DNA of 64,000 nucleotides, from positions 310,001 to 374,000 of the forward strand of contig CAWILT010000001.1 in assembly GCA_963837025.1 (NCBI GenBank). Direction: 5' to 3'. Position 1 is the stretch's first letter. Each line of letters begins with the position of its first letter. The position numbers and the translations under genes are program-made. This DNA is from JALZUV01 sp963837025. Its GTDB lineage: Bacteria > Pseudomonadota > Alphaproteobacteria > Rickettsiales > JALZUV01. The notes beneath the pieces are model-generated. The model was given only the letters and a program-made list of their open reading frames with translations. It was not told where the DNA came from and ran no database searches. This document shows positions 36,586 to 46,361 of the stretch, piece after piece.

Positions 36586-38025
36586 TTACCGCATTGCATG
36601 ATGTGCGCGTTCTAAGGTAGCGCGTTTATATTCGCCTGTAACGGTTGGGGCGATGGGTGCATTTTGAATGCGTTCTAATAATAAAGTTTCAAGCCCTTCG
36701 CTCAATGTTGCGGTGCTATCGTGATGATAGGCCCCAACTCTTCCGGGAAATTTATCTTTTAATTTTTGTGCCACTTTATCTAATTCAGTTTTCCCATTTT
36801 CCACAGCTACAAAATCGACACTTGTCATAGGACAATTTTCAAGCAAATTTCGAACGGTCTCATACGATGCTTTGGAATCGCCAATGCCGCCATCTGATAG
36901 AATAATAATGTGACTATAGCCTGTTTTTGAATTTGAACCAGAAAATTGCCTCTGACCCTCCGCCAGCTGAGCGGTAATATGTCGTATTGAAGGGCCAAGC
37001 GAAGTTCCCCAGCCCATATTTTGCCCTATAGCCGCAATTCGTTCCCCAATTCCACGCGCATCATCTTTAGGTTTTACCAGCATTAAAGGCTCTTCATTGC
37101 CCCAAAGCCCCATGTAAAAGTTAGTGTGGCGCTTTGCAGTTACATCGCTTTTACAGGCTTCGTTCAATACACAACCCGCATGCATCCCAGCTTTAATAGG
37201 AGAAAAAGGCCAATTATTTCCATAAGCATCAGATTCTGTATGCATACTACCTGAGCCATCAAGTAATAACACAATGTCCATATTGATCGGAATTGACACT
37301 GATTTATCCCCCTCAAAACGCTGTGCATCGCTCTCTTCAATAGGTTGACCACGTAAAATACGCTTCACCAGTTGAGTATGCTTTCCTCTATCTAGGCGCC
37401 TTACATCGCCATCTACAATCTGCTCATCTAATTCTGTAATCTTTTGCCCAAACCCTTTGGTAATTTGGCTATGGCCTATCTCATGAAATGCCACCGCACG
37501 GGCAACGTCAAACCCAACTCCCAAACCCAATATAAGGTCGAGGTTGATGTGATTATCGGGTGGATTAAAATAAAAACTGCTTCCAAGTTCACCCTATTTA
37601 ATGCGTGTGTCTTTATTCAAACCCGTAGTGGCAGCATAAAATGCTAAACGCTCTTTTTCAATTTGCGCCACCCCATCGCGTGAAGCAAATTGCTTCCATA
37701 ACGCCGAATTGTAGAATCCAGACCCGTCTTTTTGCGCCAGAAAAGTGAGGTTAATTGCCCAGAGTAACGATTTTTCAGGCGAACTAATCGAGGGTTTATT
37801 TTCGGCATTGACGCTAACTATAGCAGCATCCGCGTTTCGTGTTTCATAGTGAAACGAACTGTATTGATGATTAGGTATAATGGCTTGAAGTTGGTTAATT
37901 AGCGTATCGCGCACGGTTTCATCAAGACTACCCCGTATTGCATGCGTAATAAACGATTGCTGAAGCGCTGCAAGTGGCGACGCCTTTATCGTTTTACGAA
38001 GATGTTCTTTTTTAAACCCAGCCAT
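36586..38025 (-). pseudogene. VWA-domain protein with HEIGH motif, split by one in-frame TAG
   Basis: One continuous minus-strand frame from ATG 38025 to the stop at 36586 is interrupted only by TAG at 37594-37596. The upstream 143 codons end TTGLNKDTRIK; reading through the TAG gives GELGSSFYFNPPDNHINL and then VAFHEIGHSQITKGFG, a zinc-protease-like HExxH. The C-terminal ~230 residues are a von Willebrand A domain with MIDAS LLLDGSGSM, the threonine in GWGTSLGPS and ILSDGGIGDS. Start ATG 38025 overlaps the upstream stop (TAATG). Nothing else in the frame is decayed, so the TAG may be recent, or the 314-codon downstream part may start on its own at 37530. Confidence 0.7.
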
Positions 38026-38333
38026 TATAGCCCCCACTTAGCAGCGTTTTTGGCTTCTTCGCGTTGGGCTGATCTAACGGCATTGGCATGAGAGCCGCTG
38101 GCATTATCAGCAACCCCAACCTCACGGCTAACTTGCATCTCTTTCGCAAAATAAGTTTGCAGATACTGCTTCATGTCCGTTTTTTCGAAGTTGCCGTTAT
38201 ATTTTTTGTTTTTATCGAATTGCACGCCTGAAAATAGCGCCTGCCTTGGCCAAGGGCGCTGTCGCGTTCCAATCAGTAGTGGCTTGTAAGCAGCGTCAAT
38301 TTCGCGTTCTCTGGTAGTTTGTAGTTCAACCAT
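38025..38333 (-). CDS. hypothetical protein upstream of the VWA gene
   Basis: A 102-residue soluble protein with no known domain. Segments YKPLLIGTRQRPWPRQALF and KTDMKQYLQTYFAKEMQV are the most structured parts, and the C-terminal half is rich in A, S, N and charged residues. Its TAA overlaps the next ATG by one base, so it forms a coupled pair with the VWA gene. It may be a partner or chaperone (inference). Confidence 0.6.
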   Translation of the reverse strand: MVELQTTREREIDAAYKPLLIGTRQRPWPRQALFSGVQFDKNKKYNGNFEKTDMKQYLQTYFAKEMQVSREVGVADNASGSHANAVRSAQREEAKNAAKWGL

Positions 38334-38769
38334 TATTATCCTGCCAACTGTTTAAAAGTTTGAATTTCTTTTATTATATTAACCAGCAGGATACTTAAAT
38401 AATGTTAAGGTTTCATTAATGCGAGATTATAACTTGTATAATCTAGGTTCCTTATAAAATTCTGATATTATTGGAGGTAAACGTACGTTCTATATAGCAA
38501 ATAGTTTTACTGATTGGTTGCCCGTCTAATCATGACCTTATTATTGTTCATCAGCACCTTCTCGATTTTATGCGCGAGCAGAACATCATAATTTACATCA
38601 TAAAATGGTATTGCTTTATTAACAAAGTAAGCTCATTTCATCATCACGAAATCTTAACATAATTTAAACTAATTTGCTGCTATACTGTCAAAATATTCAA
38701 TAGATTATCTATACTAGCATATACGATGAACGATAAATTTTAAGTATGTAAGTGTGGATGTTAGGTATT

Positions 38770-41700
38770 ATGGCAATCGAACTTACAAGAACCACAGATG
38801 ATTTATTTTGGGAATCGCATCGTCTTGTGTCTCCTGATAATGCTTCGATGCAGCAATTTCAGAATAAAATACAATCAATTGCTGAGCGGTTAATTCCTTG
38901 GCATGATTTTGAGGCTGAGCCGATTGATTTTCTGATTTCCGATACTAAAAATATTAATGCATGGTTTTTAGCTAGTAATAATGCTGGAAACGATAAGCAT
39001 ACGATAGGATTTACCAAAGGTATTCTTGATTTCTTTGAGAATGAAGATCAGCTCGCTTTCGTACTGGCGCACGAGTTAGGTCATTTTGGCTTTTTAAAAG
39101 ACCTAGGAAAAGGTTCAAATAGTCTTGCTGAAGAGCGCGGGGCTGATACCAAAGCCGCTATTAAATGGATGATTGATGCAGGTTATAACCCAGAAGAGGG
39201 ACGTAAAGTTATTGAAGGATTTGCCGATAAGAAGTACAGCACTGATAAGGAATTAGCTCGCGCTTTTGATGTTCACGGTAGTATCCAAACGCGCATCGAA
39301 GATACAAAAGCTGAAATCAGTATTCAGCTTGGCAAGAAAGGCACACTCGTTAGTCAGGCGATTACACCCATGACAGATAGAGAAACCTATCGAAATGCAA
39401 GCCATCTTTCTTATTTGGACGAATTGAAACAGCAGGCGAACTTTCATCTACTTAGCAATCAGCAAAAACGTGATTTCTTACTCGACGTTGCACCTGAAAT
39501 AAAAATGCTTGGTAGCAGCAATGAAAGTGGAATAAGTAATGTGCGAGTCAATGAATATAGAGCAAGCCTAAAAGAAAGCTTTAGCATTCATGAGCGCTAT
39601 ATTAAAGGCGAAGCTTTTGAAAAAATTCCAAAAGTTTTTATGGAGCAAGATTATCCGGCAACAATTTCGGTTTTAGACACTTTCAGAGATTTAAATTTTG
39701 GTAAGCTACAGCCAGTCGGGCATTTAAAGACTGCCACCGAAGCAATTTTTAATTTTATGGAAGCTTCAAGCGAAGATGCGGCGAGAGTAGCGGCTGAAAC
39801 TTTCCTCACTGAAATTAGCAAAAGTTATAATCAAGTCGATAATTCTGATTTAAATAAGAGTTTAAGTTATTACTTTGAATTTCCTAAATTTGAGCTGCCT
39901 GATGAATCGGGTGTTGGTGAGCCTGTGCCATGGAACCAAATGGTAGAATGGGCGCAAAAAGATGTAAAAATTCATTATATACTGACCGAAGTGTTGGGGG
40001 TGAAAGATAAAAGACTAAAAGCTGAGAATCACCGTGATTTTCCTCGAAATTTAAGACTCTCCTACCCAAAAGGCCCAAACGGTGAAGTTTATGATAACTA
40101 TCTTATAGGAGAAGATGGAACTATTTTAGCCACAAATACATCCGATATTGATGCTGCGCGTGAATTAGAAAAGCAGCAAAATTTAGTGAAAGAAAGAACT
40201 GAAATTCTATCTAAGTGGCGTAATGAAAAGAGCGACCATGCTGGCAAAGTAAAAATGGCCTATCAACGGATTAAAGCAAATGAATACGAATCTTTTGAAG
40301 AGTTTTTGGAAGATGCTGAGTATGTTGCGGGTCAACGCCAACGTTATTTAAAAGAAAGAAAACTATTTCAATCATCAGAATTTCCTTATGATGGAATGGT
40401 TGAGGAGCCTAAGGTAAATTTACTCACATTAGACCAACAATATAAAATTGAAAGACAGCGCAATCAAAAAGACAAAGATGGGAATGTTAAACTTAATCGT
40501 AATGGCGTTGCACTAAAATATATTGCCCATAGTCAGGAAACTATATTAGCCCCCATTTCAGCATTACTATTTGATCGCTTTTTGGAACATTTGGAAGCGC
40601 GCATTAAGCAATGGGATGCTCGTGATAATGCAAATGAAGCTATTACAGAAAGGAACCATCTTCATAGTTTGGTTTTCGAAAGAAAAACGTATAGCAAAAC
40701 AAATCTTATTCGTCCGGTTACAATTGCACAGCATAAAGCTCTGTATGCTATGATAGAGAGACAGCGTGATTTTTTCTTTTTTGGAAATAATCCAGAAAAT
40801 TATAACGCTATTATTATTAATATAATAAATGAATCTGTATTTGATAAAGATAACATACTCGACGTTGAAGCGGCACAACTTGAAAAACACCTCAAACAAA
40901 CAATCAAAGCAGATTACAATTTCCCTGAATATCAGCCCTATATCATTGAACAGTTAAGAAGCTTTTATGAATATGAGGCTCCTCAAAAGTCGAAGGATTT
41001 ATTAAAGCTTTATAAGAAAGCACAGCAGCTCTCAACAGAGCTTTTTTCTATGGAGACGGCTCATTATCTTAGTAATATCAAAAATCAGGACTTTGATATT
41101 CTCAATACATTAAAACCGTTTTTTAGAGATACGACTTTTTTAGGGCGCACCAACACTTTATTTCGCACTAGCCTCATTCCCGTGATGCTTGATGATTTTA
41201 TGAATCGCAATAATGCATGGCCAAAAGAAACGCATAAGTTGATAGAGACCTATAAGTTTCTTGAGAAAAACAATCTGTTCGCTCCGGGTGGCACGGCTCA
41301 ACAAGCATTACTTACTCGCGCAGCGAAGCAAGTTCTTAGCGAAAATAATCCATTAGATCGCATTGCTGCTATTGAGCATATGCTCTCAGGGGAGCCTATT
41401 TTTGATGGTTCTATCCGATCACGTTTAACCCAGCAGTGGGTAAACGATATTTCTCAACGTTATGGCATTGATGATGGTACTCAAGCTTATATGGGGATGA
41501 TTACTGTTGATGTTAACCGTATCAAAGATTCTGAAATTAACCTGATGGATAAGGCAACGATGTTTCGTAATTTATCGGATGAGGTCGTTTCGCAGAAAGA
41601 ACTTTCTTATGAGCTAAGTAAAACGGCTGTCATCACGCGAGAACTACTAGTTAAGGAAAGCAAAAAAGGCCATGCAGCTGAGGCAATGTCTGTATTGATG

Positions 41701-43764
41701 ACGAATGATCGTGCGATGTGTGAACATTCTGTGGATTTCCTTACATCCCCTTTAACACAAAATAATACCCGCGCATTTATTATAGAACTTACTCATAGAC
41801 AAAAAGCGATGCCCTTTGGTGAAAAGAAAAGTGCTAGTGAAGCGCAAAAAAAGGCTATTTTCCATAGTCTAATAAATGAGCATTCTGTTGGGGCCATGCA
41901 TCGTAATTTTTGGAATCAAGGCATTGAGGCGCGTGCTTATTTCACAAACCGGATTCTTTCTTCCTATGCTAAATCTGTAAAATTCAATGATAGAAACGAT
42001 TACCGCGAAGAATGGCAAATCCAACTCGAACTGGTTGAACAGAAAGTTCTAATCGGTGACGATGATAATACCACTGGAGTAGCAAAAAAAACCTTACATG
42101 CTTATACAAATGCGTTGAATGATTCGCAACGTTCCTATTTCCTCTCTGCCATTTTAATGGCCTCCCAGAGTAAAGAAAACGAACAAAAAAATGCGATGGA
42201 AGTGGTAGGTGAAGGCCTAGCTGCTTTCTTCGAAATGATGGGGCCAGCAGAAATTAAATTAGGGCAAGCGGTTCATTCCAATACAGGAACACCGGATGAG
42301 ATGCGCCAAGGAATGGGGAAGCTTAAAGGTAATGCTGCCCCTCCAGCCTTATGGGAAGTTGATGATTGGATTGAACAATTTGTACCGGAAGAGCTTACGC
42401 ATCAAATCAAGCGACGCGGGAAAGTATTAGGTTCAGGCTCTTACTTTGTGGCGGTGGAGGTAGAGCTCCAGAATGGTGAACATACCGTACTGCGCTTGCT
42501 ACGCCCAAATGCGCGCGAGCGTGCAGAATTAGGTTTTCAGCGCCTCATGGAAACCGCACAAGCATTGCAAGAATCTGAGAAGTCGACAGTTTTGAATAGG
42601 CTCTTCCAAAGCCACCAAGACGCGATTGGTAGTGCATTATCGAAAATGGTTGGTCAGGCGCAAAAGATGTCAGCTACCGAAACGGATATGACGATTGGTG
42701 CTCAGCAATTGGAAAAAGCGCATGAACTTTATGACGGTACTACAGTTGAAGTTGATGGCTATAAGTTTGACTTTAAAGTTACTCCTTGGCAGGCCTATGG
42801 CACCAATTATGCCATGATGCAAAAAGCACCGGGGAAAAGTTTCAACCAACTCCCTGAAAGTAACGAAGAAGCGCAAGTGTTTAAAAAAGCTGCGGCGAAA
42901 GCTAATATTACTGTTGAGTTATTAAATGTTCTCAAGGGTGGAAGCTTCGATCATGATCGCCATGGGGAGCAGCAAAATATCGACAGAAGCGGAAATAACG
43001 CAACAATCTGGCTCTACGATCAGGGAGCAATGTCGTTAGATAAACCTAAGCTTATGGATAAAATTCAGCTTGCCGACATGCTATATGGTGCAGTAACAGC
43101 CGCTATGGATGGTAAGGATATTGGCAATAAAATGCTTCATTCAATCGGTAATAAAGAGAAATGGGGCGTTGATACAGCTTATCTTGTGGAAGTACAAAAA
43201 TCGGCCCTAGCGTTGCAAGACTTTGTTGAGTATCAAAAAGAAATCAAAAACAAAGATGGTCACGTCATTCAACAAAAACAATCACTCAGCGAAGCCGATA
43301 TGAAACAGATATTTTCGACTGTCTTACAAAGCCCTGATCTCGATCCAGTGATTGCGAACACCTTTAAAGCTAAAATTTTTCAACGTATGAATTTCAAGTC
43401 TTTCTCCAATATCCGTGAAGTTGAAGGAGACGAAAATTTAAGATTGACTCAACATAATGTTCAGACTCCCAAAGCTGCTAAACTCATAGATAAAAAAGAT
43501 GAAAAGAATCGTTATAAACAAGTCTATTATGTTATCGATAAACGCTATGCTGAAGCCGGAGCTGCTTTACGCAAAGCTGTTGATGTGGAATCAACTATTG
43601 GTGACGAAGTAGCAATAGCTTCTGCACCCAAAAGCCGAATAGAAGAGAAGATTCGTAAAATTATATTAGATAGAAAACCATCAAGCACGAGTTCTCACGT
43701 TATAAAATATACAGCCAGTAAAATGCAAAATGATTCCAATAATCCAGAATTTAATTCGCTGTAA
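38770..43764 (+). CDS. giant M48-like metalloprotease / UbiB-like kinase-fold protein
   Basis: A 1,664-residue protein. Near residue 100 lies LAFVLAHELGHFGFL, the HExxH zinc site, with the third ligand region SLAEERGADTKAAI ~20 residues on, as in M48 peptidases. The middle (~250-1120) is helical and unassigned. From ~1155 an ABC1/UbiB-like kinase fold is visible: AEIKLGQAVHSNTGTPDEM (KxGQ), LGSGSYFVAVEVEL, TVLRLLRPNARER, FDHDRHGEQQNI in the catalytic-loop place (~1395) and WLYDQGAM in the DFG place (~1417). ATG 38770 was chosen; GTG 38752 and ATG 38758 are alternatives. No signal peptide. An effector or toxin role is likely but inferred. The preceding 38,334-38,769 is AT-rich without genes. 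Confidence 0.85.
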   Translation: MAIELTRTTDDLFWESHRLVSPDNASMQQFQNKIQSIAERLIPWHDFEAEPIDFLISDTKNINAWFLASNNAGNDKHTIGFTKGILDFFENEDQLAFVLAHELGHFGFLKDLGKGSNSLAEERGADTKAAIKWMIDAGYNPEEGRKVIEGFADKKYSTDKELARAFDVHGSIQTRIEDTKAEISIQLGKKGTLVSQAITPMTDRETYRNASHLSYLDELKQQANFHLLSNQQKRDFLLDVAPEIKMLGSSNESGISNVRVNEYRASLKESFSIHERYIKGEAFEKIPKVFMEQDYPATISVLDTFRDLNFGKLQPVGHLKTATEAIFNFMEASSEDAARVAAETFLTEISKSYNQVDNSDLNKSLSYYFEFPKFELPDESGVGEPVPWNQMVEWAQKDVKIHYILTEVLGVKDKRLKAENHRDFPRNLRLSYPKGPNGEVYDNYLIGEDGTILATNTSDIDAARELEKQQNLVKERTEILSKWRNEKSDHAGKVKMAYQRIKANEYESFEEFLEDAEYVAGQRQRYLKERKLFQSSEFPYDGMVEEPKVNLLTLDQQYKIERQRNQKDKDGNVKLNRNGVALKYIAHSQETILAPISALLFDRFLEHLEARIKQWDARDNANEAITERNHLHSLVFERKTYSKTNLIRPVTIAQHKALYAMIERQRDFFFFGNNPENYNAIIINIINESVFDKDNILDVEAAQLEKHLKQTIKADYNFPEYQPYIIEQLRSFYEYEAPQKSKDLLKLYKKAQQLSTELFSMETAHYLSNIKNQDFDILNTLKPFFRDTTFLGRTNTLFRTSLIPVMLDDFMNRNNAWPKETHKLIETYKFLEKNNLFAPGGTAQQALLTRAAKQVLSENNPLDRIAAIEHMLSGEPIFDGSIRSRLTQQWVNDISQRYGIDDGTQAYMGMITVDVNRIKDSEINLMDKATMFRNLSDEVVSQKELSYELSKTAVITRELLVKESKKGHAAEAMSVLMTNDRAMCEHSVDFLTSPLTQNNTRAFIIELTHRQKAMPFGEKKSASEAQKKAIFHSLINEHSVGAMHRNFWNQGIEARAYFTNRILSSYAKSVKFNDRNDYREEWQIQLELVEQKVLIGDDDNTTGVAKKTLHAYTNALNDSQRSYFLSAILMASQSKENEQKNAMEVVGEGLAAFFEMMGPAEIKLGQAVHSNTGTPDEMRQGMGKLKGNAAPPALWEVDDWIEQFVPEELTHQIKRRGKVLGSGSYFVAVEVELQNGEHTVLRLLRPNARERAELGFQRLMETAQALQESEKSTVLNRLFQSHQDAIGSALSKMVGQAQKMSATETDMTIGAQQLEKAHELYDGTTVEVDGYKFDFKVTPWQAYGTNYAMMQKAPGKSFNQLPESNEEAQVFKKAAAKANITVELLNVLKGGSFDHDRHGEQQNIDRSGNNATIWLYDQGAMSLDKPKLMDKIQLADMLYGAVTAAMDGKDIGNKMLHSIGNKEKWGVDTAYLVEVQKSALALQDFVEYQKEIKNKDGHVIQQKQSLSEADMKQIFSTVLQSPDLDPVIANTFKAKIFQRMNFKSFSNIREVEGDENLRLTQHNVQTPKAAKLIDKKDEKNRYKQVYYVIDKRYAEAGAALRKAVDVESTIGDEVAIASAPKSRIEEKIRKIILDRKPSSTSSHVIKYTASKMQNDSNNPEFNSL

Positions 43765-43971
43765 TGTATTAGAAGTTTGAGCGTACTGAATGGCCTTTGG
43801 CTTTTGGCTATTACTTAAACTAAATAAAAATTTTGTAATGCGATGCACTTGCATCTTTGCAGGCGAGAGAGAATTATAAACAGGTTCCATAATGGATTAT
43901 GCCAAAAATTTGCAGCCATGCAGTCGCAAATCCAAAATCTCTTTAACCATAAAAGACATCTAGAAAAAAGA

Positions 43972-44031
43972 TACGCGGAGTGAAATTCTTGTGGCTTAAT
44001 GTTTGGCCTAGTTTGACTTCAGAGAATAGTT
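43972..44031 (+). repeat. GAGTGAAATTCTTG repeat, copy B
   Basis: TACGCGGAGTGAAATTCTTG, then TGGCTTAATGTTTGGCCTAG and AGAGAATAGTTC, matching copy A at 36311-36362. It lies between the giant gene and the serine recombinase stop, where an attachment site of the recombinase would be expected. No gene lies in 43,765-44,046. Confidence 0.55.
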
Positions 44032-44046
44032 CGAGTAATTTTGAGA

Positions 44047-45546
44047 TCACCGCCATTCGGGACAGCTAGTCCCATTTAGGAAGCTGCCGAAGGGTTTTCT
44101 TAAGGTATAACAAAGGGTTGTGCCTTTTAATTCTAGGTTCGCAAATACGAAATTCAGCAACTCGCGTTTTTGAGCAATTGTCGAACCTTTCCATACGGTT
44201 TCGGCTTCTGAAGCCAATGTTAGCAGGTTCGTCAAAGTTTTGGTAAAACTGTCATCTGCCTTGTCATAAGTCGTAATTAACTGGTCAATTTCATATTGGC
44301 GGTCTTTGAGACGAACTTTATGCGCTTCAAACTCTTCTTTGCCAAGCTCACCTTCCAACCGTAAATCTACCAGACGATCTAGCTTTGATTGTATTTCTGT
44401 ATGTTCCTTTTTCAGCAATCCCAAATCGTGGTTATGCGAAGCCTTTTTAATTTGGCTGGTTTTCTTAATGTAAGCAATTGTTTGCTCCAACAATAACTGG
44501 TCTTTGATGCCCAAATTCCAAAAAACATCTTCAATTTGCTCAATAATATTATCTTCACGCACCCACATTCGTTTTTCAGGATTCTCAGGATTCCAGCAGC
44601 GTAAGTAAGTCCATTCAGAAGACTTTCCGCTTTTATATTTCTTGGTTTTAGTGTCAGCTGTTACCACTTTTCCAGTTGTTCCGCATTTCAAAATCCCTCT
44701 AAACACAAAATCCTTCCCAGCATATTTGAATGGCTTTTTGTTATAGCCCAATCTTATCTCGGTACAGGCATCAAACAATATTTTATCAATTAGGCGTTCG
44801 TAACAATGATAATGCCGTTCACCTTTGATTTCCATCTCGCCACAGTAAAAGCTTTTCTGCAACATCCGATGGATAACCGACTTCGTTAGGTGGTTTCCTT
44901 TTATGCTGCGAAGCCCCCATTGTTTTGCTTTTTGCGTCATCTCGGTGATTGTGTAAGCACCTGTAACATACTCTTGAAAAATACGCCTGATGATTGGACC
45001 ACGTATCGGGTCAACCACAATATCGCTGCGTCCATCTTCTTTGCGCGTATTCAAATACCCCAAAGGTGCTGGACCACTCCATTCACCATTTCTACGTTTA
45101 TGCTCTAAACTGCGCTTGATGTTATCACTCATAGCATCGGTATAAGATTGAGCCATAAGCACAGACATGCTCCACATTGTTCTGTCGGTAGAGCGTGACT
45201 CACGGTGGATGATATAATTTTCTGTGTTGAAGTGCAGTTCAATTGAGCCTCTGCAAATCAGATCATCCAGCACGGGGAATTCTTTAAAACTCCGTTGCAC
45301 CCGATCAACTTTATCAGCAACAATTGCGATGCAATCTTTGTAGCGTTTTACAAAAGAAAGCATTTCAGAAAAGCGTTTGCGGTCACCCTTGGTGGATGAC
45401 TCAACGATTTCAAAAGTTTTGAGAACCGTCAGATTTTTGCGTTTGCAATATTCCATAAGCCTGTGTTTTTGGGCATCGATGGAATAGCCTTCCTCCTGTT
45501 CTTTGGAGGATACACGTGCAAGTATGATTGCTTTTTTTGCTTCCAT
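44047..45546 (-). CDS. large serine recombinase (phage-type integrase)
   Basis: A 499-residue recombinase. The N-terminal resolvase domain (~5-150) has catalytic serine in ARVSSKEQEEG and the conserved arginines near VADKVDRVQRS. The Recombinase domain (~165-270) includes GPAPLGYLNTR and LTKSVIHRMLQKSFYCG. A zinc-ribbon-like part follows (FRGILKCGTTG, then WTYLRCWNPE), then a coiled coil (~365-430). It catalyses site-specific integration and excision of the element that starts here. It is minus-strand with the first element genes, and the left attachment site should lie within the ~250 bp after its stop. Confidence 0.95.
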   Translation of the reverse strand: MEAKKAIILARVSSKEQEEGYSIDAQKHRLMEYCKRKNLTVLKTFEIVESSTKGDRKRFSEMLSFVKRYKDCIAIVADKVDRVQRSFKEFPVLDDLICRGSIELHFNTENYIIHRESRSTDRTMWSMSVLMAQSYTDAMSDNIKRSLEHKRRNGEWSGPAPLGYLNTRKEDGRSDIVVDPIRGPIIRRIFQEYVTGAYTITEMTQKAKQWGLRSIKGNHLTKSVIHRMLQKSFYCGEMEIKGERHYHCYERLIDKILFDACTEIRLGYNKKPFKYAGKDFVFRGILKCGTTGKVVTADTKTKKYKSGKSSEWTYLRCWNPENPEKRMWVREDNIIEQIEDVFWNLGIKDQLLLEQTIAYIKKTSQIKKASHNHDLGLLKKEHTEIQSKLDRLVDLRLEGELGKEEFEAHKVRLKDRQYEIDQLITTYDKADDSFTKTLTNLLTLASEAETVWKGSTIAQKRELLNFVFANLELKGTTLCYTLRKPFGSFLNGTSCPEWR

Positions 45547-45614
45547 AATTATTCAGCTTTTGTTTCATGTCCATGCACGCTCTTCACCCGCAAAGAGTCA
45601 ACTCATTCATCGAG

Positions 45615-45776
45615 TTATTTAGAGATTTCAATGATCTTATTGCAAAATCCCAGCAGGTTTCGTGCTGCTTCCTCCGCTTCTTTTTGGGTTAGCTTGTTAT
45701 CGTTGAGTTCCTGAATCCTCTCCACTATTGCATCATGGATGTCGGAAAGTGAGCGATCATCTTGCATCTGCGTCAT
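45615..45776 (-). CDS. small hypothetical phage-region protein
   Basis: 53 residues from ATG 45776, preceded by GGAGGG. The open frame further upstream lacks coding character. It reads as two helices (SDIHDAIVERIQELN and KEAEEAARNLLGFCNKIIEI). It sits 68 bp before the recombinase and may be a regulator or excision factor; unproven. Confidence 0.6.
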   Translation of the reverse strand: MTQMQDDRSLSDIHDAIVERIQELNDNKLTQKEAEEAARNLLGFCNKIIEISK

Positions 45777-45959
45777 CTTGCCCTCCGTGAAAATCTCAAA
45801 GGCAAACGCACACCATCCAAAATGGTGCGGATTAAATACGGTAAGAATGAAAAGAATTGATCGAGGGTTAAAAACTGAAAATAACCCAACTCTGGCGATT
45901 GTATGAGTAAACATAGCGAAATCTGTTCATATTGTTTAGCTTTTTTTTGTTCGGACACT

Positions 45960-46361
45960 TTAACGCCCTCCATGCTTGGCGTTCAGGCGGGTCACAATGC
46001 GTAAAAGTGCAATTGTCCACATCTGCCACGCCTTTGTGCGGCCACATCCTATGCGCCAGCAGATGCGTTTCCACACCACTCGCTCGGCACGCAGCCAGAT
46101 CAAACGGCGTTCATCCTCATCTTCCAGCCAGAATATCCATTGGATAGTTTCTTCCATACGGCTAATGGCATCGGCTTGTGGTGGGCCAAGGCGCATCGGC
46201 AACCGATCCTGCTGCAGCTGCTCCATTGCGGTGCGAACTATATCTGGCCAAGTGCTGACATATCCTTGCACTCTCACAGGTGGCATACGGCGCAGAGTGT
46301 AAGCAGCTTCCTCAAAGCGATCTGTCACATCGGTTACCGTCCATTTTTTAATTTGCTTCAT
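45960..46361 (-). CDS. DUF6362-like phage protein
   Basis: A 133-residue protein. ATG 46361 overlaps the upstream stop as ATGA, which decides the start. Core motifs are AAYTLRRMPPVRVQGYVSTW, ISRMEETIQWIFWLEDEDER and the sigma-like HTH ERVVWKRICWRIGCGRTKAW. This layout is that of a family common beside replication genes in alphaproteobacterial prophages. A DNA-binding role is likely. The family name is from memory. Confidence 0.75.
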   Translation of the reverse strand: MKQIKKWTVTDVTDRFEEAAYTLRRMPPVRVQGYVSTWPDIVRTAMEQLQQDRLPMRLGPPQADAISRMEETIQWIFWLEDEDERRLIWLRAERVVWKRICWRIGCGRTKAWQMWTIALLRIVTRLNAKHGGR

